This document shows positions 35,120 to 47,770 of a stretch of DNA of 64,000 nt, one piece after another. The stretch is from Mycobacterium sp. D16Q14 (GTDB lineage: Bacteria > Actinomycetota > Actinomycetes > Mycobacteriales > Mycobacteriaceae). Under the pieces are notes generated by a model, which was not told the DNA's origin, did not search any database, and saw only the letters and a list, made by a program, of their open reading frames with translations. The stretch is from positions 62,001-126,000 of the forward strand of contig MAEX01000001.1 of NCBI GenBank assembly GCA_002013415.1, written 5' to 3'. Position 1 is the first letter of the stretch, and each line of letters opens with the position of its first letter. The position numbers and the translations under genes are program-made.

Positions 35120-37738
35120 CTAGTGCTCCAGATCGCTGGCCGCCAGCACCGAGAGGCCCAGCTCGCTGTCGCCGGCCAATAGCGGATGGTGCGGAAGCAC
35201 CCGCACCGTGTAGCCCACAGATCCGGAGACCGGCAACGTGGTCGTGACGGAGAACATCTCCACGCCTCCATCGCGGCTGCCCGTGTGCGTCATCGGGATG
35301 ATCTCCGAGTCAGAGAGCTTGTCGTCCAGGTCAACTCGACCGATCACGGCCTGCACCGCAACCTCCGACGGGGCCAGCCCGGACAGCTGAACCGACGCGG
35401 TGAGCGTCAACGGCGATCCCAACAGCGGAGTGTCGGGCAGTCCCGAACTGTCGACGTCGGTGATGACCAGCGACGGCCACACCTGCTGCACCCGCTCCCG
35501 ATAACGCGCCAGCTCCTTGGCCGGGGCAAACGAAGAATCGGGACCGACGGTGGCGCGCAGCGATTTTGCCGCGGGAGCGTAGTAGCCCACGGTGTAGTCA
35601 CGAACCATTCTGGATGCCAACACCTTGGGACCCAACTTCTCCAGGGTGTGACGAACCATCTCTACCCAGCGCTGCGGTGTGCCGTGTTCATCACGTTCGT
35701 AGAACTTGGGCGCAACCTTCTGCGCCAGCAGCTCGTACAGCGCCGCGGCCTCCAGGTCGTCGCGTCGGGCGTCATCGGTGACCCCGTCGGCCGTCGGTAT
35801 CTCCCAACCGTTTTCGCCGTCGTACCACTCATCCCACCACCCATCGCGGATGGACAGGTTGAGCCCGCCGTTGAGCGCGCTCTTCATCCCGGAGGTCCCG
35901 CACGCCTCCAGCGGACGCAGCGGGTTGTTCAGCCACACATCGCAGCCGAAGTACAGGTAGCGGGCCATCGACATGTCGTAATCGGGCAGGAAGGTGATCC
36001 GGTGTCGCACATCGGCCTGATCGGCGAATTTGACGATCTGCTGGATGAGCCCCTTGCCACCATCGTCGGCGGGATGCGACTTGCCGGCCACGATCAGCTG
36101 CACCGGCTGCTTCTCGTCGAGGAGCAACTCACGCAATCGCTCCGGATCGCGCAGCATCAGGGTGAGCCGCTTGTACGTCGGGACGCGACGCGCGAAGCCG
36201 ATGGTCAACACAGCCGGGTCGAAGGCACTGTCCACCCAGCCCAATTCGGCCTCGGCAGCACCTCGCTGCAGCCACGACGCGCGTATCCGCCGCCGCACAT
36301 CCTGGATCAGCTGCTCTCGCAGCTGCGACCGGATCCACCAGATGTGCCCGGGATCCACCTCGTGAATGCGCTCCCATCCGCTGGCATCGTTGAACGCCTC
36401 GGCGCCGACGAGCTGCTGCCCCAACTCCAACCACTGCGGCGACGCCCACGTGGGCGCGTGCACGCCGTTGGTGATCGACCCGATGGGGACCTCCGCGGCA
36501 TCGAAGGACGGCCACAATCCATTGAACATCGACCGGCTCACTTGGCCGTGCAACAGCGATACGCCGTTGGCGCGTTGTGCCAGGCGCAGCCCCATATGGG
36601 CCATGTTGAACGTGGACGGATCGTCCTCCGCGCCCAGGGCAAGGATGCGATCCACCGGCACCCCGGGCAGCAGCGTGGAATCACCGGATTCCCCGAAGTA
36701 CCGGCGCACCAAGTCCACGGGGAATCGGTCGATGCCCGCGGGAACCGGTGTGTGCGTGGTGAACACGGTGCTGGACCGGACCACCGTCAAGGCTGTTTCG
36801 ACATCCAGTCCGTGCTGCCCGATGTACTCACGGATGCGCTCCAGCCCCAGGAACCCGGCATGGCCCTCGTTGGTGTGGAACACCTCCGGAGCCGGCACCC
36901 CGGCGGAGGCGACGTACGCACGAATGGCGCGCACACCGCCGATACCGGCCAGAATCTCCTGCTTGATGCGGTGGTCCTGATCACCGCCGTACAGCCGGTC
37001 GGTGACATAACGCAGTTCCCGATCGTTCTCGGCGATATCTGAGTCCAAGAGCAACAACGGAATCCGGCCCACCTGAGCAACCCAGATCCGCGCCGAGAGC
37101 ACTCTGTCCTGCGGCATCGGCACCGTGATCAGGATGGGGGTGCCATCCTCATGCGCCAGCAGCCGCAGCGGCAAACCGGCCGGGTCGATCAACGGATACT
37201 GCTCGGTCTGCCAGCCATCGGCGGTCAACGACTGCCGGAAGTATCCGGACCGGTAGTGCAATCCGACCGCGATGAGCGGCAGACCCAGGTCGGAGGCGGC
37301 CTTGAGGTGATCGCCGGCCAGAATGCCCAGACCGCCGGAGTAGTTCGGCAGCACCTCAGAGACGCCGAACTCCATCGAGAAGTAGGCGATTGCGGTGGGC
37401 AGGCCGGACGTCTCGGCGGGGTCGTCGCCGGTTCGCTCCAGCTGGCGCTGGTACCACATCGGCCGGTTCAGGTAGTCATGCAAATCACCCGCCAGGGCGG
37501 CCACCCTGTCGACAAAGCCGTCGGCGGCTGCCAGTTCGTCGAGCCGCTGCGCCGGGACCGACCCCATCACCGCGACCGGATCATGGTTGGTCTGGTCCCA
37601 CAGTTGGTGGTCGATATCGGCGAAGAGATCGCGGGTCGGCTGGTGCCACGACCAGCGCAGGTTGTTCGATAACTCACCCAGCGCCGCCAACCGCTCCGGA
37701 AGATGGGCGCGAACCGTGAATCGACGTAGGGCTTTCAC
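35120..37738 (-). CDS. glgP: Alpha-glucan (maltodextrin) phosphorylase GlgP
   Basis: An 872-residue GT35 phosphorylase of the long actinobacterial type (DUF3417 N-terminal domain), releasing glucose-1-phosphate from alpha-glucan. The N-terminus LGELSNNLRWSWHQPTRDLF, YFSMEFGVSEVLPNYSGGLG, the PLP-site region PLEACGTSGMKSALNGG with its Lys, and VFHTNEGHAGF are all present. It corresponds to Rv1328. The GTG start at 37738 lies eight bases after a TAAGGT box. It diverges from glgE with 66 bases between, so one intergenic region sets both breakdown and glucan synthesis. Confidence 0.95.
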   Translation of the reverse strand: MKALRRFTVRAHLPERLAALGELSNNLRWSWHQPTRDLFADIDHQLWDQTNHDPVAVMGSVPAQRLDELAAADGFVDRVAALAGDLHDYLNRPMWYQRQLERTGDDPAETSGLPTAIAYFSMEFGVSEVLPNYSGGLGILAGDHLKAASDLGLPLIAVGLHYRSGYFRQSLTADGWQTEQYPLIDPAGLPLRLLAHEDGTPILITVPMPQDRVLSARIWVAQVGRIPLLLLDSDIAENDRELRYVTDRLYGGDQDHRIKQEILAGIGGVRAIRAYVASAGVPAPEVFHTNEGHAGFLGLERIREYIGQHGLDVETALTVVRSSTVFTTHTPVPAGIDRFPVDLVRRYFGESGDSTLLPGVPVDRILALGAEDDPSTFNMAHMGLRLAQRANGVSLLHGQVSRSMFNGLWPSFDAAEVPIGSITNGVHAPTWASPQWLELGQQLVGAEAFNDASGWERIHEVDPGHIWWIRSQLREQLIQDVRRRIRASWLQRGAAEAELGWVDSAFDPAVLTIGFARRVPTYKRLTLMLRDPERLRELLLDEKQPVQLIVAGKSHPADDGGKGLIQQIVKFADQADVRHRITFLPDYDMSMARYLYFGCDVWLNNPLRPLEACGTSGMKSALNGGLNLSIRDGWWDEWYDGENGWEIPTADGVTDDARRDDLEAAALYELLAQKVAPKFYERDEHGTPQRWVEMVRHTLEKLGPKVLASRMVRDYTVGYYAPAAKSLRATVGPDSSFAPAKELARYRERVQQVWPSLVITDVDSSGLPDTPLLGSPLTLTASVQLSGLAPSEVAVQAVIGRVDLDDKLSDSEIIPMTHTGSRDGGVEMFSVTTTLPVSGSVGYTVRVLPHHPLLAGDSELGLSVLAASDLEH

Positions 37739-37746
37739 CCTTCAGA

Positions 37747-37752
37747 ACCTTA
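37747..37752 (-). promoter_or_regulatory. Candidate -10 box for glgP
   Basis: TAAGGT on the minus strand, eight bases before the GTG of glgP. It lies within the 66-base region shared with the divergent glgE. Confidence 0.4.
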
Positions 37753-37804
37753 CTGAGATTTCGGTTGAGCGCATGTCCGGCGGCAAGATAGGCCGTCTAC
37801 TACG

Positions 37805-42090
<4,286 letters not shown>

Positions 42091-42141
42091 ACAACATTAG
42101 GATGCGCTAAACGCAAACTCGCGTAACGAGGGGGTGGCTCG

Positions 42142-43596
42142 ATGTCCAAACGCTGGATGGCACTGCTGGTGGGGCTGGTGCTGGTGATCACATCGTGTGG
42201 CCGTCCGCTCGGTGGGCAACCTCAATCCATCTACGCGGATCCGCTGCGTGTGGCGGGCATGCCCGCGGTCGATGGCCCCTCCGGCATGAAACCCGGAGTG
42301 CAGGTCCCCAAGCGCAAGATCGAGAACACCGACAACGGCGAGATCGATGATTACGTCAAGGTCTCCCTGGCGGACATCGAGGATTTCTGGACGCAGTTTT
42401 ACGGCGATTCGTTCGCGAACTTCCGACCCGTGTCCCGCCTCATCTCTGCCGACTCGCGCAAGAACAACCGCGACCTCGAGTTCTGCGGGGGCAACCTGAC
42501 CGACTTCATCAACGCCGCGTTCTGCCCACTGGACAACTCATTCGCCTGGGATCGCGGTCAGCTGTTCCCCTACCTGCGCAAGCAAATGGGCGATATGGCC
42601 ATGAACACCGTCATGGCCCACGAGTACGGACACTCGATCCAGTTCCATGCCCAGCTCATCAATCCGATCGACGATCCGAAGATGAGCAAGGACCAGGTCG
42701 AGTACCTCATGGACCTGAACCAGGAGCAGCAGGCCGACTGCTTCGCCGGGGCATACCTGCGCTGGGTCACTCAGGGCGATTCGCCGCGGTTCACCCTGAA
42801 CACCGCCGACGGGCTCAACAAGGTGATGGCCGCGATGATCGCGATCCGCGACAACGACACCAGCAAGAAGTGGGCCATCCACGGCTCGGCATTCGAACGG
42901 GTGTCGGCCTTCCAGTTCGGTTTCACCGACGGCCCGATGGCATGCAAGCGCATCGATTCCCAAGAGATTCTCAAGCGCCGCGGTGAACTGCCGAAGGGGC
43001 TGGGCGTGGGTCCAAACGGCGACAACTGGCCGATCAACCCGGACACCATCGACGCGGTGCTCGCCGCGGCTTCGCAGGTGTTCCCCATGGACAACCCGCC
43101 CAAGACGGTTTATGGCGACGGGAAATGCCCGGACGGTTCGGGGACGGCGCCGACTTCGTTCTGCCCCAAGGACAACACGATTGCCCTGGACCCGAAGGCC
43201 CTGCAGAAGATGGCCACCCCGTCGTCGGACCGGGCGTTGTTCTCCGCGCAAGTGAACGGCGACTATTCGGCGTTCAGTGTGATTGTCTCGCGCTACGCGC
43301 TGGCGGCACAGAAGGCCGCGGGGTTGGAAACTGAAGGCATCATGACGGGGCTGCGCACCGCATGCCTGACGGGATACTTCACCTCGCGCGCCGCGGGCAG
43401 GGGCATCGTGACTCCCCGCGCGCCTGTCATCCTCTCCGGCGGCGACCTCGACGAGGCCGTCTCCGAATTGCTTTCCAGCGGTAGGGCTTCCAGTGACGTG
43501 AAGGGCCAGACGGCGCCGGCTGGGTTCTCCCGTATCGACGCCTATCGGATAGGCGTACTGGGCAATGACCAGACCTGCGCCAAGCGCTTCCCGTAG
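42142..43596 (+). CDS. HEYGH metallopeptidase-like lipoprotein (copy 2)
   Basis: A 484-residue predicted lipoprotein; signal peptide ALLVGLVLVITSC with lipobox ITSC. Zinc motif VMAHEYGHSIQFHAQ, then EQQADCFAGAYLRWV. It shares with the 33656 gene AGMPAVDGPSG, ADIEDFWTQFYG, GSAFERVSAFQFGF and AGFSRIDAYRIGV, so the two are paralogues of nearly equal length. The ATG at 42142 follows GAGGGGGTGG. It is on the same strand as glgE-glgB, 51 bases after glgB, and may be read with them. The cysteines (in LEFCGG, AAFCPL, ACKRID, TACLTG and others) could stabilise an exported protein. Confidence 0.82.
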   Translation: MSKRWMALLVGLVLVITSCGRPLGGQPQSIYADPLRVAGMPAVDGPSGMKPGVQVPKRKIENTDNGEIDDYVKVSLADIEDFWTQFYGDSFANFRPVSRLISADSRKNNRDLEFCGGNLTDFINAAFCPLDNSFAWDRGQLFPYLRKQMGDMAMNTVMAHEYGHSIQFHAQLINPIDDPKMSKDQVEYLMDLNQEQQADCFAGAYLRWVTQGDSPRFTLNTADGLNKVMAAMIAIRDNDTSKKWAIHGSAFERVSAFQFGFTDGPMACKRIDSQEILKRRGELPKGLGVGPNGDNWPINPDTIDAVLAAASQVFPMDNPPKTVYGDGKCPDGSGTAPTSFCPKDNTIALDPKALQKMATPSSDRALFSAQVNGDYSAFSVIVSRYALAAQKAAGLETEGIMTGLRTACLTGYFTSRAAGRGIVTPRAPVILSGGDLDEAVSELLSSGRASSDVKGQTAPAGFSRIDAYRIGVLGNDQTCAKRFP

Positions 43597-43620
43597 TTAC
43601 GGGGGCCCGTCAACACCGAG

Positions 43621-44550
43621 CTAGAACAGGGCGTTGGCGAGCTTGCGCCGCCCGGCGACCACCGCAGGATCGGCAGGGTCAAACAACTCGAACAGCTCGA
43701 TCAGGCGGGCGCGCACCGTGGCCCGATCATCATCGGATGTCGCACGAACAAGCGCGACCAGCCGGTCGAAGGCCGAATCTGGCTGCTGCGAAAGCACTTC
43801 CACGTCGGCGGCGGCTAACCCCGCCGCGATATCGCCGGGTGTGGCATCGGCGACGGCCACCGCATCTTGAGGCTGGGTCGTCGCACGGATCAGGAACTCG
43901 ATCTGGCGCACCGACGCGGCCGCCTCGGCCGCCACCGCACCGGCGGCGCCGCCGTCCAGCAGGGCCTGATAGGCGGCGCTGGCCGCCGCGAAATCTCCGG
44001 AGTCCAAAGCATCACGGGCAGCCGCGAGCGCCGGGTCCGTGTTGTCTTCGGGCTCGTCGACGTCCCCACCCTCCGGCCCAGCGGCATCGGGCAACTTGCC
44101 GGCGACGGCGTCAACAATCGAGTCGAGCCAACGCCGCAGCTGATCAGCCGGTTGCGGTCCCGCGAAGCTGGTGAGGGGCCGCCCCGCCGCCACTGCCACC
44201 ACGGTGGGCACAGCCTGCACGCCAAAAGCCTGTGCGATCTGCGGGCTGGTGTCGACATTAACCCTGGCGAGGGTCCACGTGCCGTTGTCCTCTGCGACCA
44301 GGTCGCCCAGTGTGGCGGCGAGCGCTGCGGAGGCCTCGCTGCGCGGCGATCCCAGAAGCACGATGACCGGTACGCGATTGGACCGCGCCAGCACCTCGGC
44401 TTCGAGATTCGCCTCGGTTACCTCGACGGTCCATTCACCTCCGGCCGAGGGCTCGCGGGGTGCTGCGGACTCCTGCGCGCGCTGCTTGAGAGCGGAGAGG
44501 TCGACAGCTCCGGACATGGCCGCAGCCATCGCGGGACGTGGTCGGGTCAC
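43621..44550 (-). CDS. Thioredoxin-fold protein without CxxC (Rv1324-like)
   Basis: A 309-residue protein with a thioredoxin fold in the first half (VPVIVLLGSPRSEAS, then LARVNVDTSPQIAQAFGVQAVPTVVA in pieces) and a TPR-like C-terminal half ending LFELFDPADPAVVAGRRKLA. It is the CnoX/YbbN architecture. The position of the CxxC motif reads SPRSEA, so it cannot be a disulfide reductase; a holdase-chaperone role is likely. GTG 44550 is chosen because the resulting VTRPRPA start matches Rv1324. It converges on the lipoprotein gene. Confidence 0.85.
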   Translation of the reverse strand: MTRPRPAMAAAMSGAVDLSALKQRAQESAAPREPSAGGEWTVEVTEANLEAEVLARSNRVPVIVLLGSPRSEASAALAATLGDLVAEDNGTWTLARVNVDTSPQIAQAFGVQAVPTVVAVAAGRPLTSFAGPQPADQLRRWLDSIVDAVAGKLPDAAGPEGGDVDEPEDNTDPALAAARDALDSGDFAAASAAYQALLDGGAAGAVAAEAAASVRQIEFLIRATTQPQDAVAVADATPGDIAAGLAAADVEVLSQQPDSAFDRLVALVRATSDDDRATVRARLIELFELFDPADPAVVAGRRKLANALF

Positions 44551-44584
44551 GCTCTCCAGTCTGTCACGGCTCGCGGCTTCCGCA

Positions 44585-44938
44585 CTACGGCGCTGCGTCA
44601 CCTGTCGGCGCCGCGCCCGCGACGGGCAACTTACCCGCCTTATCAGCCCATATGACAAAGATCACACTGCATAATGGGGCAACCCCAGCTAACAGTGCGA
44701 GCAACCAGGCGAGCGGGTTCCAGCGGTACTCACGCCCGGCCAGGAACCCCACCACCAAGTACGCGATGAAGACGACGCCGTGGATCCAACCGAAGACCTT
44801 CACGCCGATTTCATTGCCCGGATCCGGCACGTACTTGAAGAACATCCCCGTGAGCAGACCCGCCCAGCTGACGGCCTCAAGCAACGCGATGGCGCGGAAC
44901 CTGCTGGCGGTGCTACGCAGGTCGAAAAGCTGTGTCAT
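44585..44938 (-). CDS. DUF3817 small membrane protein (second copy)
   Basis: A 117-residue protein with three hydrophobic segments (EAVSWAGLLTGMFFKYV, GWIHGVVFIAYLVVGFLAG and LLALLAGVAPLCSVIFVIW). The IHGVVFIAYL block marks DUF3817, as in the 20194 gene. It lies between fadA4 and the thioredoxin-fold gene on the same strand, 34 bases before the latter. Function unknown. Confidence 0.8.
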   Translation of the reverse strand: MTQLFDLRSTASRFRAIALLEAVSWAGLLTGMFFKYVPDPGNEIGVKVFGWIHGVVFIAYLVVGFLAGREYRWNPLAWLLALLAGVAPLCSVIFVIWADKAGKLPVAGAAPTGDAAP

Positions 44939-45000
44939 GCCCTCAGTCTGCCCGATGGGGTGCCCGACACCTCAGCGGACCTACTACAGCGCGTCGTAAA

Positions 45001-46179
45001 TCACACCCGCACGATCAAGGCGTCACCTTGACCGCCACCGCCGCACAGTGCGGCCACACCGATTCCACCGCCGCGGCGCTTGAGCTCCTGCGCCAGATGC
45101 AGGGTGATCCGGGCACCGGACATCCCGATGGGGTGCCCGATAGCGATCGCGCCGCCGTTGACATTGACCTTGGCCGGATCGATTCCCAGGTCCTTGATCG
45201 AGGCCAAGCCCACCAGCGCGAAGGCCTCATTGATCTCGACTAGGTCGAGCTGATCGGGGGAAATCCCTTCCCGCTCGCAGGCCTTCCGAATGGCGTTGGC
45301 CGGCTGCAGCTGCAAGCTGGAATCGGGGCCGGCGACAACACCGTGTGCACCGATCTCGGCGATCCACTCCAGCCCCTCGCGCTCCGCGCGCTCCTTACTC
45401 ATCACCACCACCGCGCAGGCGCCATCGGAGATCGGCGAGGACGACCCCGCAGTGATGGTGCCGTCCTTGCTGAACGCCGGACGCAGTCCGGCCAGTGACG
45501 CGGCAGTGGTGTCGGCACGGATGCCTTCGTCCTCGGCGAACTCGATCGGATCACCCTTGCGCTGCGGGATCTGAACCGAGACCACCTCGTCGACGAAGAC
45601 GCCGTCCTTCCAGGCGCGGGCAGCATTCTGATGGGAACGCGCCGCGAACTCGTCCTGCTCCTCGCGGGTGAACTTGTCGGAGACGTTGCGCTGTTCGGTG
45701 AGGATTCCCATCGCCTGGTCGGTGAAGGCGTCGTGCAGACCGTCGAAGGCCATGTGATCAACAAGCGTCACGTCGCCGTACTTGAACCCGAACCGGCTCT
45801 TGGGCAGCAGATGCGGGGCGTTGGTCATGGACTCCTGTCCACCGGCGACGACGACCTCGAACTCACCGGCCCGAATCAGCTGGTCAGCCAGGGCGATGGC
45901 ATCGACACCGGAAAGGCACACCTTGTTGATGGTGAGCGCCGGGACGTCCATACCAATTCCGCCGGCAACCGCCGCCTGGCGCGCCGGAATCTGGCCGGCA
46001 CCAGCGGTGAGAACCTGGCCCATGATCACGTAGTCGACCGCAGACGGCGCCACCTTGGCCTTCTCGAGGGCGCCCTTGATGGCGATGCCACCCAGCTGAG
46101 CGCCCGAGAAGTCCTTCAGAGATCCCTGGAAGCGGCCAACGGGTGTACGCGCTCCAGCAACAATCACGGACGTGGTCAT
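45001..46179 (-). CDS. fadA4: Acetyl-CoA acetyltransferase (thiolase)
   Basis: A 392-residue thiolase. The acyl-accepting Cys88 is in TINKVCLSG; the conserved His is in [14 protein letters not shown] and the second Cys in [16 protein letters not shown] is also intact. By length and place beside methylmalonyl-CoA epimerase it is the FadA4 (Rv1323) acetoacetyl-CoA thiolase. It diverges from the epimerase gene with 60 bases between. The start ATG follows AAGGAGACTC, a strong ribosome binding site. Confidence 0.93.
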   Translation of the reverse strand: MTTSVIVAGARTPVGRFQGSLKDFSGAQLGGIAIKGALEKAKVAPSAVDYVIMGQVLTAGAGQIPARQAAVAGGIGMDVPALTINKVCLSGVDAIALADQLIRAGEFEVVVAGGQESMTNAPHLLPKSRFGFKYGDVTLVDHMAFDGLHDAFTDQAMGILTEQRNVSDKFTREEQDEFAARSHQNAARAWKDGVFVDEVVSVQIPQRKGDPIEFAEDEGIRADTTAASLAGLRPAFSKDGTITAGSSSPISDGACAVVVMSKERAEREGLEWIAEIGAHGVVAGPDSSLQLQPANAIRKACEREGISPDQLDLVEINEAFALVGLASIKDLGIDPAKVNVNGGAIAIGHPIGMSGARITLHLAQELKRRGGGIGVAALCGGGGQGDALIVRV

Positions 46180-46227
46180 TGAGTCTCCTTAATGCTGCTG
46201 GAGTGGACGCCGTTTTCTGGAACGCGT

Positions 46228-46233
46228 TACCGT
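46228..46233 (+). promoter_or_regulatory. Candidate -10 box for leaderless epimerase gene
   Basis: TACCGT lies six bases before the ATG at 46240, leaving no room for a ribosome binding site. Confidence 0.45.
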
Positions 46234-46239
46234 TGCGTT

Positions 46240-46713
46240 ATGACGACATCGTCTCCTCTTGATGTTCCCTCGATCCTATCGACCGGTCTTGTGACCGCGA
46301 TCGACCACGTGGGTATCGCGGTGCCTGACCTGGACGTCGCGATCGAGTGGTACCACGAGCACCTGGGCATGATCCTGGTGCACGAGGAGATCAACAAGAG
46401 CCAGGGAGTCCGCGAGGCGATGCTGTCTTTCCCCGGAGCAGAACCCGGCAGCGCCCAGATTCAGCTGATGGCCCCGCTCGATGAGTCCTCGCCTATCGCC
46501 AAGTTTCTGGACAAGAAGGGCCCCGGCCTGCAGCAGCTGGCCTACCGTGTCACCGATATCGACGCGCTGACCGATCAGCTGCGTGCCGCGGGAGTACGTG
46601 CGCTCTACGAGGAGCCGCGCGTCGGCACCGCGAACTCACGCATCAACTTCCTGCATCCCAAGGACACCGGCGGCGTACTCATCGAGCTCGTCCAGCCGAC
46701 GCAGACGCACTAG
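46240..46713 (+). CDS. Methylmalonyl-CoA epimerase
   Basis: A 157-residue glyoxalase-fold (VOC) protein converting (2S)- to (2R)-methylmalonyl-CoA. Metal ligands are in AIDHVGIAVPD, the QIQLM region, QLAYRV and VLIELV, and IEWYHEHLGM is typical. It corresponds to Rv1322A. ATG 46240 is used rather than 46192, which would run across the promoter. It links odd-chain and sterol propionate to succinyl-CoA together with methylmalonyl-CoA mutase encoded elsewhere. Its stop interlocks with that of the zinc-ribbon gene. Confidence 0.92.
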   Translation: MTTSSPLDVPSILSTGLVTAIDHVGIAVPDLDVAIEWYHEHLGMILVHEEINKSQGVREAMLSFPGAEPGSAQIQLMAPLDESSPIAKFLDKKGPGLQQLAYRVTDIDALTDQLRAAGVRALYEEPRVGTANSRINFLHPKDTGGVLIELVQPTQTH

Positions 46714-47015
46714 CTCCAACGCCGCGTCGGGCTTCGATTCGCGCGGTTGCTCCAGCAGGGCGTATGCCAGTGGCGGCGGTCTTCTGCGCCCCTGTCTTGT
46801 CCCTCGGAGGCAGGCCACGCCACCACATGCGCTATCCCCACCCCGATCTCGTGATCACACCCGGGGCAGCGATAAATCTTGATCGCGCGCGCCGCGGCGA
46901 TGCGCCGCACCTGGTAATCCAGACCGTCGGTCCCCTGTTCCACCTGATGCCCGCCGAGCGGCAGCGCAACCGCACGATCGGCGGCGGCGCGGCGCGGCGG
47001 ATGTCGGCGGCCCAT
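46710..47015 (-). CDS. Small zinc-ribbon-like protein (Rv1322-like)
   Basis: A 101-residue basic protein. KIYRCPGCDHEI and RRHWHTPCW supply CxxC and HxxxC ligands that would bind one zinc; GIGVAHVVAW-like and GRRHPPRR segments flank them. It lies between nucS and the epimerase gene as Rv1322 does, on the same strand as nucS and 29 bases after it. The stop (46710-46712) overlaps the epimerase stop. It is widespread in actinobacteria but uncharacterised; RNA or DNA binding, or help to NucS, are guesses. Confidence 0.65.
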   Translation of the reverse strand: MGRRHPPRRAAADRAVALPLGGHQVEQGTDGLDYQVRRIAAARAIKIYRCPGCDHEIGVGIAHVVAWPASEGQDRGAEDRRHWHTPCWSNRANRSPTRRWS

Positions 47016-47044
47016 GCGGTGATTCTATGGACCGCGGTGCGATT

Positions 47045-47734
47045 TCAGAACAAACGGAATTCGTCTGAGTCCATTCCCCGCATGGCATCGTAATCCAGTG
47101 TGAGACAACGGATTCCTCGATCCTCGGCAAGAGTGCGAGCCTGCGGCTTGATCTGTTGCGCCGCGAAGACGCCGGCGACCGGCGCCAGCGTGGTGTCACG
47201 GTTGAGCAGTTCGAGGTAGCGGGTCAGCTGCTCGACACCATCGATCTCGCCGCGGCGCTTGATCTCCACCGCGACCGTCGCACCGTCGGCATCCCGGCAC
47301 AGGAGGTCCACCGGCCCGATCGGAGTCATGTATTCGCGACGCACCAGTGTGTATCCCTCGCCGAGTAGCGCAACATGCTCTGCGAGCAACTCCTGCAAGT
47401 GCGCCTCCACACCATCCTTGACCAGCCCTGGGTCGACGCCGAGCTCATGTGCCGAGTCATGCTCGATGTTCTCGATGGTGATCCGTAGCTGCTCAGCGGC
47501 CTTGTTCTCCACTACCCATACGGTCGACGCTCCGCAATCCTCCGAGCCCTCGCCCTGGGTTTCGGTGAGCCAGCATGGCGGGCTCATCCAGTTGAGCGGC
47601 TTATAGGCCCGGTCATCGGCATGCACGCTCACCGAGCCGTCGGCCTTGATCAGCAAGAGCCTCTTGGCGGATGGCAGGTGGGCGGTCAACCGGCCGACAT
47701 AATCAACCGTGCATTGAGCTACGACGAGACGCAC
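47045..47734 (-). CDS. nucS: Mismatch endonuclease NucS (EndoMS)
   Basis: A 229-residue NucS, the non-canonical mismatch-repair endonuclease of actinobacteria, making double-strand cuts at G:T-type mismatches. Catalytic parts are GPVDLLCRD and [20 protein letters not shown]; the C-terminal DEFRLF is a beta-clamp-binding motif. The GTG at 47734 gives the known N-terminus [12 protein letters not shown]; longer frames run into the divergent cyclase gene. TATACA eight bases upstream suggests a leaderless mRNA. Confidence 0.94.
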   Translation of the reverse strand: MRLVVAQCTVDYVGRLTAHLPSAKRLLLIKADGSVSVHADDRAYKPLNWMSPPCWLTETQGEGSEDCGASTVWVVENKAAEQLRITIENIEHDSAHELGVDPGLVKDGVEAHLQELLAEHVALLGEGYTLVRREYMTPIGPVDLLCRDADGATVAVEIKRRGEIDGVEQLTRYLELLNRDTTLAPVAGVFAAQQIKPQARTLAEDRGIRCLTLDYDAMRGMDSDEFRLF

Positions 47735-47742
47735 CGGCTCAC

Positions 47743-47748
47743 TGTATA
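47743..47748 (-). promoter_or_regulatory. Candidate -10 box for nucS
   Basis: TATACA on the minus strand, eight bases from the GTG of nucS, within the 36-base region shared with the divergent cyclase gene. Confidence 0.5.
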
Positions 47749-47754
47749 GGGCGT

Positions 47755-47760
47755 TAGGCT
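47755..47760 (+). promoter_or_regulatory. Candidate -10 box for the cyclase gene
   Basis: TAGGCT, ten bases before the ATG at 47771. It lies six bases from the opposing nucS -10 box, so the two promoters overlap. Confidence 0.4.
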
Positions 47761-47770
47761 GACCACAACT

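Noticed and set aside
43590-43603. CCCGTA-GT-TACGGG hairpin over the stop of the second lipoprotein
   Set aside because: Only six base pairs with a two-base loop and no T run; too weak to call a terminator.
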